Below are positions 6,941-13,365 of a stretch of DNA of 14,924 bases, in pieces (position 1 is the first letter of the stretch; the number at the start of each line of letters is the position of its first letter). Position numbers and translations under genes: made by a program. The stretch is taken from the NCBI GenBank assembly GCA_023134955.1, contig JAGLUC010000390.1:1-14924 (forward strand). The letters are read 5' to 3'. The notes beneath the pieces are model-generated. The model saw only the letters and a list, made by a program, of their open reading frames with translations, did not search any database and had not been told where the DNA came from. Origin of the DNA: Methylococcales bacterium. Its GTDB lineage: Bacteria > Pseudomonadota > Gammaproteobacteria > Methylococcales > Methylomonadaceae.

Positions 6941-7792
6941 ATGGATTCAGTCAAAAATTTAGTTCATCATGCAGGTCTTGGATTACGCCGTTCTTTTCTA
7001 ACAGAAATTGTTGCGACAGCCCCCGAAAACATAGGTTTTTTTGAGGTTGCTCCCGAAAACTGGATGACTATTGGAGGAAAACTGGGCAAACAGTTTAGAT
7101 CCATGACTGAGCGCTTTGACTTTATCTGCCATGGCTTATCTTTATCTATTGGAAGTACTGACCCACTTGATGAGGAGTTTGTAGCTAATGTTAAAAAGTT
7201 CATGCACAGTCACCAAATTAAATTTTACAGTGAACACCTCAGTTATTGCAGTAATCAGGGTCACTTATATGATTTAATGCCCATCCCCTTTACCTCAGAA
7301 GCTGTTTCACATGTGGCTAAAAGAATCCGGCGGGTACAGGATATTCTTGAGCAAAAAATAGCCATTGAAAATGTTTCATACTATGCTGCCCCTGGGCAAG
7401 AAATGGATGAAATTGATTTCTTTAATGCGGTTATTGAAGAAGCCGATTGTGATGTGCTGATTGATATTAATAATATCTATGTCAATAGCGTCAACCATGG
7501 TTACGACGCAGAAACTTTTTTACGCGCTATCCCCTCACATCGCATTGCTTATGCGCATATTGCAGGGCATTATGTTGAAGCTGATGATTTTCTGGTTGAT
7601 ACTCATGGTGCTGACATCATTGATCCCGTATGGAAATTATTAGCTAAAGCCTATGAACTATACGGTGTATTTCCTACCTTGCTTGAACGTGATTTTAATA
7701 TCCCGGATCTAACTGTTTTATTAAAAGAAGTGGATGCCATTCGTTCCATTCAAAATGCCTGGACTAATCAGCATCAACAAAAAACTGCATGA
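6941..7792 (+). CDS. hvfB: DUF692 multinuclear non-heme iron oxidase (HvfB/BufB)
   Basis: A 283-residue enzyme of the MNIO (DUF692, MbnB-like) family. With its partner protein it oxidatively rewrites Cys residues of a precursor peptide using an iron cluster and O2, forming oxazolone/thioamide or related copper ligands. The TIM-barrel signature motifs are in order: GLGLRRSF (12-19), FFEVAPENWM (33-42), HGLSLSIG (64-71), YSEHLSY (96-102), DLMPIPFT (111-118), IENVSYY (142-148), LIDINNIYVNSVNHG (173-187), YAHIAGH (204-210), DTHG (220-223) and LERDFNIP (248-255). Likely metal ligands are His64, Glu98, Glu143, Asp175, His206, Asp220, His222 and Glu249; all are present, so it should be active. GAGG at 6931-6934 is six bases from the ATG. 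It overlaps hvfC by 4 bp and follows the precursor gene. Confidence 0.95.
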   Translation: MDSVKNLVHHAGLGLRRSFLTEIVATAPENIGFFEVAPENWMTIGGKLGKQFRSMTERFDFICHGLSLSIGSTDPLDEEFVANVKKFMHSHQIKFYSEHLSYCSNQGHLYDLMPIPFTSEAVSHVAKRIRRVQDILEQKIAIENVSYYAAPGQEMDEIDFFNAVIEEADCDVLIDINNIYVNSVNHGYDAETFLRAIPSHRIAYAHIAGHYVEADDFLVDTHGADIIDPVWKLLAKAYELYGVFPTLLERDFNIPDLTVLLKEVDAIRSIQNAWTNQHQQKTA

Positions 7793-8550
7793 AAGTTGAT
7801 TTTAAAGCCAAACAGCAAGAGTTCTCTGCCTATATAAGAGACCCCTCAAATAACCCGCAACCCGCTGATGTTAGTCAACAGCGAATGAATACTTATCGAG
7901 AATTGTTTTTTAATAATATTGATAGTTTTTTAAGTAGCAATTTTCCTGTCATAAAAACCATTTTAAATGATCAACAATGGTTTGAACTGGTGCAAGATTT
8001 TTTTTCTAAACACCCTTGCCAAACCCCTTATTTCTCAGAAATTCCTGAAGAATTTTTAGAATATCTACAAAATGAACGGCAAAATAATGCTGACTATCCT
8101 TTTTTACTGGAACTGGCTCATTATGAATGGGTGGAAATGGCTCTTTCTATTGCTAAAGATGAAATTACTGCAAATACAGCTGAGTTTATAAATGATATAT
8201 CTCAACAAACTATTGCCCTGTCACCATTAGCCTGGCCTTTGGTTTATCAATTCCCTGTTCAACAAATATCCCCTGAGTTTTTACCTGAAATAGCCCCTAA
8301 AGAGCCTAGCTATTTATTGGTTTATCGTAACATTGAAGATGAAGTCCATTTCCTACAAACTCCAGCCATCACTTTCAGATTATTACAAATACTGCAAGAA
8401 AATAAAGCAATGAGCTGTGAGGATTGTTTGCAACAAATAGCCCAGGAGTCAGCCCATCCTGAGCCTGAAACAATCATAGCGGCTGGGTTAAAGATTATTA
8501 AAGATTTAGCAGAGAAAAATATTATTCTTTATGCCATTACAGAGGGATGA
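7789..8550 (+). CDS. hvfC: DUF2063 partner protein of the MNIO enzyme (HvfC/BufC)
   Basis: A 253-residue cytoplasmic protein with the N-terminal DUF2063 DNA-binding-like fold typical of HvfC/BufC: RMNTYRELFFNNI (32-44), FPVIKTIL (52-59), PYFSEIPEEFLEYL (80-93) and ELAHYEWVE (108-116). The C-terminal third (from about 150) has the beta-strand and winged-helix pattern expected for a precursor-recognition domain (LLVYRNIEDEVHFLQT, then helices around CEDCLQQIA). In this family the protein binds the leader of the precursor and presents it to the oxidase. Its ATG overlaps the hvfB TGA as ATGA, so the two are translationally coupled. No hvfD (DoxX) gene follows; the next gene is hemC after a 457-base spacer. 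Confidence 0.93.
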   Translation: MKVDFKAKQQEFSAYIRDPSNNPQPADVSQQRMNTYRELFFNNIDSFLSSNFPVIKTILNDQQWFELVQDFFSKHPCQTPYFSEIPEEFLEYLQNERQNNADYPFLLELAHYEWVEMALSIAKDEITANTAEFINDISQQTIALSPLAWPLVYQFPVQQISPEFLPEIAPKEPSYLLVYRNIEDEVHFLQTPAITFRLLQILQENKAMSCEDCLQQIAQESAHPEPETIIAAGLKIIKDLAEKNIILYAITEG

Positions 8551-8773
8551 TTTTATAGCAGCTTGCTTATCTGAGAGCGGATTTCGGCAACTGCTCCTGT
8601 CACATCTTTTAATTTCAATGCATAAGGTTTAAACCTTCGTCTTTCAGGCGAACGATTTCATCTATGATACTTTTGTGTGAGCGAGAGATTCTTAAACGTA
8701 AAGAGTATATAACCGATGCTATTCTAAATAGATGTATTTATTGAGTATAAACCAGCATTGTGTTTTTTGTGAC

Positions 8774-8794
8774 TTAGGTTTTAGGTTTTAGGTT
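8774..8794. repeat. Three tandem copies of TTAGGTT
   Basis: Three perfect copies of a 7-base unit in the hvfC-hemC spacer, followed by a T run. A simple microsatellite-like repeat not in a coding frame. Confidence 0.7.
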
Positions 8795-8861
8795 TTTAAA
8801 AATAGAACGTATAATTGCATTAAAGTTACATGGCTATTAACAATTAACCAGAGAGTTCTTG

Positions 8862-8921
8862 TTTATTGGAACTGAGGCTTTAGCCTCGCATGAGCTGAGC
8901 GAGACTAAAACCTCACTTTCT
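8862..8921. repeat. Palindromic repeat family 2, copy 3 (hvfC-hemC spacer)
   Basis: Begins TTTATTGGAACTGAGGC and continues TTTAGCCTCGCATGAGC, with returning arm GCGAGACTAAAACCTCACTT. It matches the copy at 6751-6810 over the full 60 bases with scattered changes, several compensated in the opposite arm or replaced by wobble pairs. It sits between the two transcription units and could mark the 3' end of the hvf transcript. Confidence 0.75.
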
Positions 8922-9007
8922 AGTTTAAAACAATTAAATCTTGGATTAAGCTGTGGTAAGTTCATAGTCATGTAAGGTTGTTTACAAATATATAGATAGG
9001 ATTGGTT

Positions 9008-9931
9008 TTGGCAGAGAAAATAATTCGCATTGCAACACGTAAAAGTCCTTTGGCCTTATGGCAGGCCGAGCATGTGGCAGCAAGGCTGGAACAGGCTTTT
9101 CCAGAAGTGAAAACAGAATTGGTTAAGATGGTGACTAAGGGTGATAAAATTCTGGATGCGCCTTTGGCAAAAATAGGCGGTAAAGGCTTGTTTGTTAAGG
9201 AGTTAGAGCAGGGCATGCTGGATGGTTTTGCTGATATAGCGGTGCATTCCATGAAGGATGTTCCTGTTGAATTTCCTGAGGGGTTGCATCTGGCGGCTAT
9301 TTTAAACAGGGAAGACCCAACCGATGCATTTGTATCTAATAAGTATAGTTCCTTGGATGATTTGCCAGCTAATGCAAAGATTGGAACGTCTAGTTTAAGA
9401 CGGCAGTGTCAGATAAAAGAAAAATTTCCTGATGCTGAAATTTTATCTTTAAGGGGCAATGTCAATACTCGCTTGGCTAAGTTAGATGCTGGCGAATATG
9501 ATGCAATTATTTTGGCATCGGCAGGGTTAAAACGCTTAGGTATGGGGGATAGAATTACGGCTTGTCTGGATACATCAATCAGTTTGCCAGCTATTGGGCA
9601 AGGCGCGGTCGGTATTGAGTGTCGGTCTGATGATGTTGAAATTAATCAATATTTAAAGGCTTTATGTGACGAACAAACCACTATTCGCGTGACTGCTGAG
9701 CGAGCTATGAATGAGCGATTGAATGGTGGCTGCCAGGTGCCTATTGCAGGGTTTGCTGAGATTAAAGAGGATCAATTATTCATGCGAGGATTGGTGGGTT
9801 CACCTGATGGATCAATTCTTTATCGGGCAGAAAGACAGGGTGGTCTGTCTGAAGCGGAGTCAATTGGGCAGGCGATTGCTGATGATTTATTGGCTCAGGG
9901 CGCTGATGAAATATTGAAGGCTTTATATTAG
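9008..9931 (+). CDS. hemC: Hydroxymethylbilane synthase (porphobilinogen deaminase)
   Basis: Polymerises four porphobilinogen molecules into hydroxymethylbilane, the third committed step of tetrapyrrole synthesis, in the cytoplasm. The family motifs are present: IRIATRKSPLALWQAEHVA at the N-terminus, GGKGLFVKELEQ, VHSMKDVP with the catalytic Asp84, SSLRRQCQ, LRGNVNTRLAKLD, AIGQGAVGIEC, and NGGCQVPIA with Cys242, which carries the dipyrromethane cofactor. Two in-frame TTG codons compete as start (9002 and 9008); no ATG fits. GATAGGA (8995-9001) is spaced correctly only for 9008, and this start gives Asp84 and Cys242, the same numbers as in E. coli HemC. The protein is then 307 residues, normal length. 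It overlaps hemD by one base. Confidence 0.97.
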   Translation: MAEKIIRIATRKSPLALWQAEHVAARLEQAFPEVKTELVKMVTKGDKILDAPLAKIGGKGLFVKELEQGMLDGFADIAVHSMKDVPVEFPEGLHLAAILNREDPTDAFVSNKYSSLDDLPANAKIGTSSLRRQCQIKEKFPDAEILSLRGNVNTRLAKLDAGEYDAIILASAGLKRLGMGDRITACLDTSISLPAIGQGAVGIECRSDDVEINQYLKALCDEQTTIRVTAERAMNERLNGGCQVPIAGFAEIKEDQLFMRGLVGSPDGSILYRAERQGGLSEAESIGQAIADDLLAQGADEILKALY

Positions 9932-10677
9932 TGAAAAATATTTTAGTCACACGACCTGAACATCAGGCTGAAACATTGTGTGGCTTAATTGAACAGCAAA
10001 ACTGGAATGCTGTTCGTTTCCCAACATTAGAGATTGTTGCTGTTGATAATGACTTAGTCAGGCAGCAACTTAAACAGATACAAGATTATCAATGGCTGAT
10101 TTTTATCAGTACTAATGCAGTAAATTTTGCAGTTAACTTGAACAATGGCAAAATAGACTGTTTTAAACAAGTGGCTATAGCTGCGGTTGGTAAATCAACT
10201 GAAAAAGCACTGCACACAGCAGGGTTGGTTGTTGACCTGGTTCCAGAGCAATCTTTTAATACAGAAGGTCTATTAGCCAGTAATGAAATGAACTCTATAA
10301 AAGATCAGTCTTGTTTGATTGTTCGGGGTCAAGACGGTCGGGAAACCTTGGCTCAGGTGTTGCGTGAGCGTGGTGCAAAAGTGGATTATCTGGAAGTTTA
10401 TAAAAGAAAAATTCCTGAGTATAGTCATGTTGCTATCACAAGCTTGTTGAAACAGGGAAAGTTAGATGCAATAACCATAACAAGTGGGAATGCCTTGAAA
10501 AATTTGTTGGCGATGATCAATAATGAATTACATGATAAGCTACTAACTGTACCTTTAATTGTGATTAGTGAAAGAATTAAGGTTTTAGCAGAACAATACC
10601 AATTTAAACAGATTGCTGTGACGGATAAACATGGGGATGCAGCAATTATTGATACAGTAAAAATGAGTCTTTATTAA
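9931..10677 (+). CDS. hemD: Uroporphyrinogen-III synthase
   Basis: Cyclises hydroxymethylbilane with inversion of ring D to uroporphyrinogen III. The protein has 248 residues, the usual length. HemD is weakly conserved, but typical elements are visible: ILVTRPEHQAETL at the N-terminus, WLIFISTNAVNF, VAIAAVGKSTEKAL, LIVRGQDGRETLAQVLRERG, VDYLEVYKR and ITITSGNALKNLL in the two-domain order of the family. The start is GTG, sharing its G with the hemC TAG stop (TAGTG), so translation is coupled; GAAGG in the hemC end is the ribosome-binding site. The TAA stop lies in the TTAA at the left border of the palindromic element at 10678-10833. Confidence 0.95.
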   Translation: MKNILVTRPEHQAETLCGLIEQQNWNAVRFPTLEIVAVDNDLVRQQLKQIQDYQWLIFISTNAVNFAVNLNNGKIDCFKQVAIAAVGKSTEKALHTAGLVVDLVPEQSFNTEGLLASNEMNSIKDQSCLIVRGQDGRETLAQVLRERGAKVDYLEVYKRKIPEYSHVAITSLLKQGKLDAITITSGNALKNLLAMINNELHDKLLTVPLIVISERIKVLAEQYQFKQIAVTDKHGDAAIIDTVKMSLY

Positions 10678-10833
10678 GGAATCTCTGATTAAGTTGATTA
10701 GAATTTAGCGCAGAAAAAACTGTCGCTATTTTTCACGAAGTGAGAAGTAATAGTCATTCTATTGCTCCGATCTTGGTGGAAAATATCGGCAGTTTTAGCA
10801 AGCTAAAAATAATTGGACTTGATCAGAGGTTCC
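10678..10833. mobile_element. MITE-like full-length palindrome between hemD and hemX
   Basis: The 156-bp element starts GGAATCTCTGATTAAG and ends CTTGATCAGAGGTTCC (two mismatches, both allowing G-U pairs in RNA). The arms continue to match inward, for example AAAACTGTCGCTATTTTTCAC against the complement of GTGGAAAATATCGGCAGTTTT, to a tip at AATAG-TCATT-CTATT. It is flanked on both sides by TTAA, a likely target-site duplication, which fits the YTAR preference of IS5-like elements. There is no ORF. It is probably a non-autonomous element derived from an insertion sequence. As RNA it would fold into one long hairpin inside the hem transcript. Confidence 0.7.
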
Positions 10834-10867
10834 TTAACAACTCAGAAATTAGTTAACGGGGAATACA

Positions 10868-12067
10868 GTGGCCGAAGAATTAAAACAAGCAGTAGCGGAG
10901 AACCAGCCTGTTCAAAACCAAGCTGTACAAGAAAAACAAAGCAAGTCTTATGCTGGGTTTGTTTTTGGTGTGATTAATTTTATTTTGATTCTTTTGGTAA
11001 TGGGTGCAGGTTTTTATTTGTTTCAAGAAATGAAAGATGAGCAGCGCCAGCAAAGTGATGAAATATCTAAAGATGATATGAGGGGAATTGAAGCTAGTAA
11101 GCAATTTAATACTTTTCAAACTCAATTGACCACAATACAAACACAAATTGCTACTTTTAGTGAAGAAATGGCAGGGAAAGATAATCATTTTACTAAAACA
11201 CTGGCAGATTTTTCACAGCTTCATACTGAAAAACTAGAAGCAACGCGAAAAGATTTAACGGATGAAATTGCTCAATTAAAACGTCAGCTAGGTAAAACCA
11301 GAGGTGACTGGTTAATTGCAGATGCAGAATATTTACTAAGTGTAGCTAATCAAAGACTCCATTTAGTAGGTGATGTTAAAACAACACGCTTAGCATTAGA
11401 AGCCGCTGATCAAAGATTAAGGGAAAGCGGAGATACTGCAGCATTTAAAGTGAGAAAACAGCTTGCTAAAGAAATTGCCGGGTTACGGGGTGTAAGTTTG
11501 CCAGATGTGGTAGGTGTATACGCAGCAATAGAAACATTAAAGGATAAAGTCGTTAAATTAGCGGTATTACTGCCTTATGCAGGGAAACCTTTAACAGAAT
11601 CAAAACAAGTTCATGCACATGAGCAAGAGCAAGATGCTGATCATGGTCTATTAAGTTCAGCACTACAGATGCTGGAAGGTTATGTGACAGTCAAACATTC
11701 AGATCAGCCTATCACAAAAATATTGACTGAAGAAGAAGTGGTTTTTATTAGAGAGCAACTTAATATTAAACTGGAAATGGTGAAAATTGCATTAGTGCAG
11801 CAGAATGACACTTTGTATAAATCTGGAATAAGCGATGCCAGGCGTTGGTTGAATAATAATTTTACTAAAAATACTTCTGCTAAAGGCTTTTTAACAGAAT
11901 TAGATAAATTAAAGGCGATTGAAATTCGTAGTCAGTTTCCAGATATTAGTCAATCATTAAAAATGCTAAAAGATATTACTAAGCTGAGAATAGAAGTGGA
12001 TAAGGCGAAAAGTAAGCCTGTTGATAAAGTCTCAACTGATAAAGCCATAGTTGCCCCCGCATCTTAA
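10868..12067 (+). CDS. hemX: HemX, membrane-anchored haem-operon protein
   Basis: A 399-residue inner-membrane protein of the HemX family, always found next to hemD in this operon type. Layout: cytoplasmic Gln-rich N-terminus (1-28), one transmembrane segment (about 29-51, FVFGVINFILILLVMGAGFY), a coiled-coil stretch (about 55-140, rich in Gln, Glu and Lys), then the conserved domain beginning with DWLIADAEYLLSVANQRL and LALEAADQRL. It is sometimes annotated as uroporphyrinogen-III C-methyltransferase because of a fusion in other species, but no SAM-binding methyltransferase motifs are present here. Its role is thought to be organisational. The GTG start is preceded by ACGGGGA (10856-10862) at five bases. 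Confidence 0.92.
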   Translation: MAEELKQAVAENQPVQNQAVQEKQSKSYAGFVFGVINFILILLVMGAGFYLFQEMKDEQRQQSDEISKDDMRGIEASKQFNTFQTQLTTIQTQIATFSEEMAGKDNHFTKTLADFSQLHTEKLEATRKDLTDEIAQLKRQLGKTRGDWLIADAEYLLSVANQRLHLVGDVKTTRLALEAADQRLRESGDTAAFKVRKQLAKEIAGLRGVSLPDVVGVYAAIETLKDKVVKLAVLLPYAGKPLTESKQVHAHEQEQDADHGLLSSALQMLEGYVTVKHSDQPITKILTEEEVVFIREQLNIKLEMVKIALVQQNDTLYKSGISDARRWLNNNFTKNTSAKGFLTELDKLKAIEIRSQFPDISQSLKMLKDITKLRIEVDKAKSKPVDKVSTDKAIVAPAS

Positions 12068-12081
12068 AAGAGAGTATTGAT

Positions 12082-13314
12082 ATGAAAAAGATTATTTATT
12101 TTCTGATACCTTTTTTTGTTTTGGCTGCAGCCATTTTTTTTATCCAGAGCTGGCTGGAGCAGTACAATGATGCTGGTTATGTGCTGATCGGTTTTGGACA
12201 TTGGTCATTAGAAACTACTCTGGTAGTTTTTGCAGTTACTCAACTGCTCGCTTTTTTTATTTTGTACGTGTTTTTTCGATTTTTAGGTGGTTTAATTCGA
12301 TTACCAGGAAAAATAAAAAATAGAAGTAAAAATATTAAATTCAATCGTTCTCAAGAAGCCTTGATTTCTGGCTTAGTTGATTCGGCAGAGGGTAATTGGG
12401 AAAAGGCTGAAAAAATCTTGATTAAACATGCCGCTAATAGTGGCGCACCTTTATTGCATTATTTAACAGCCGCTAGAGCCGCACAATCTCGTGGCGCGAT
12501 AGAAAAAAGAGATGAATACCTTAGAAAAGCAACAGATCAGTCAGGTGAAACAGATATAGCAGTAGGGTTAACTCAGGCAGAATTACATTTGTCATCAAAT
12601 CAATTTGACCAGGCACTGGAAACACTGACTAAATTACAGTCGATGAATTCGAGTCATGCCAGTGTTTTAAAATTATTGCATCAGACTTATCGGCGTGTGG
12701 GTGACTGGGATAGTATTCGCCAATTAATTCCGTCATTGCATAAGAATAAAGTATTACTAGAGGCTGAAGTTAAATTACTGGAAAGTGAAGCCATTAGCCG
12801 CTTATTAAAGCAAGCTGCTGATAAAGGTGATGCTGGTGAAATTCAAGCTCTTTGGGATACAGTGGCAGATCATATTAAATCTGTTCAGGGCATCGCTGCT
12901 ATTTATTTTGCCGCGATGATTGCGGCAAATGCGGGGGAGAAAATAGAGGCTGATATTGTTAAAGCTATTTTGAACAACTGGGATGAAACCTTGCTTGTAC
13001 TTTATGGCAATATTGCATCAGCAGATTACCAGAAACAATTGCAAACAGCAGAACAATGGCTGTCTATTCATTCAGGAAGTGCGATTTTATTACGAGTGCT
13101 GGGAAAAATTAGTATTAAATGTCAGCAAATGGAAAAAGCAGAGCAATATTTAACAAAAAGTGTCGGTATTGAGCCTACAGTCGCAGCCTATCAATTATTA
13201 GGTGATGTATTGATTGAGAAGGGTGATAAAGATAAAGCCAGTGAAAGCTACAGAAAAGGACTGGAATTAGCATCAACAGAAGTGGTTAATCGCGTTGAAG
13301 GTATTTCAGATTAG
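12082..13314 (+). CDS. hemY: HemY, TPR-containing haem-operon membrane protein
   Basis: A 410-residue protein of the proteobacterial HemY family (not the Bacillus protoporphyrinogen oxidase of the same name). Two N-terminal transmembrane segments (about 4-22 and 43-66) enclose a short periplasmic loop with the family motif DAGYVLIGFGHWSLET. RSQEALISGLVDSAEGNWEKAEKIL (in two parts, about 89-113) opens the cytoplasmic region, followed by TPR-like helical repeats (SNQFDQALETL; YRRVGDWDSI; QQMEKAEQYLTKSV; GDKDKASESYRKGLEL). In this family it is thought to scaffold late haem-pathway enzymes at the membrane. It starts 14 bases after hemX with AGAGAG as ribosome-binding site, so both are cotranscribed. 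It converges with the sigma-54 regulator 51 bases later without a visible terminator. Confidence 0.93.
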   Translation: MKKIIYFLIPFFVLAAAIFFIQSWLEQYNDAGYVLIGFGHWSLETTLVVFAVTQLLAFFILYVFFRFLGGLIRLPGKIKNRSKNIKFNRSQEALISGLVDSAEGNWEKAEKILIKHAANSGAPLLHYLTAARAAQSRGAIEKRDEYLRKATDQSGETDIAVGLTQAELHLSSNQFDQALETLTKLQSMNSSHASVLKLLHQTYRRVGDWDSIRQLIPSLHKNKVLLEAEVKLLESEAISRLLKQAADKGDAGEIQALWDTVADHIKSVQGIAAIYFAAMIAANAGEKIEADIVKAILNNWDETLLVLYGNIASADYQKQLQTAEQWLSIHSGSAILLRVLGKISIKCQQMEKAEQYLTKSVGIEPTVAAYQLLGDVLIEKGDKDKASESYRKGLELASTEVVNRVEGISD

Positions 13315-13365
13315 TCTGAGCTACTACAGGTAAGTCCATAGTCATAACAAATTCTCCGAATATCT

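Larger units (their letters stand above)
8551..9007 (+). other. Spacer between hvfC and hemC
   Basis: About 457 bases without a supported gene. On the minus strand 8553-8670 contains short coding-like stretches in two frames (IDEIVRLKDEGLNL and LKLKDVTGAVAEIRSQ) that could be a frameshifted gene remnant, but no family is recognised. A three-fold TTAGGTT repeat is at 8774-8794 and a family 2 palindrome is at 8862-8921. No clear terminator for hvfC or strong promoter for hemC was found. Confidence 0.5.

Noticed and set aside
8774..8794. TTAGGTT triplet repeat as a CRISPR or origin iteron array
   Set aside because: Only three adjacent 7-base units without spacers, no DnaA boxes and no replication gene nearby; best explained as a simple sequence repeat.
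10868..12067. Annotation of HemX as uroporphyrinogen-III methyltransferase
   Set aside because: No SAM-dependent methyltransferase motifs are present; the protein has one membrane anchor, a coiled coil and the HemX domain only.
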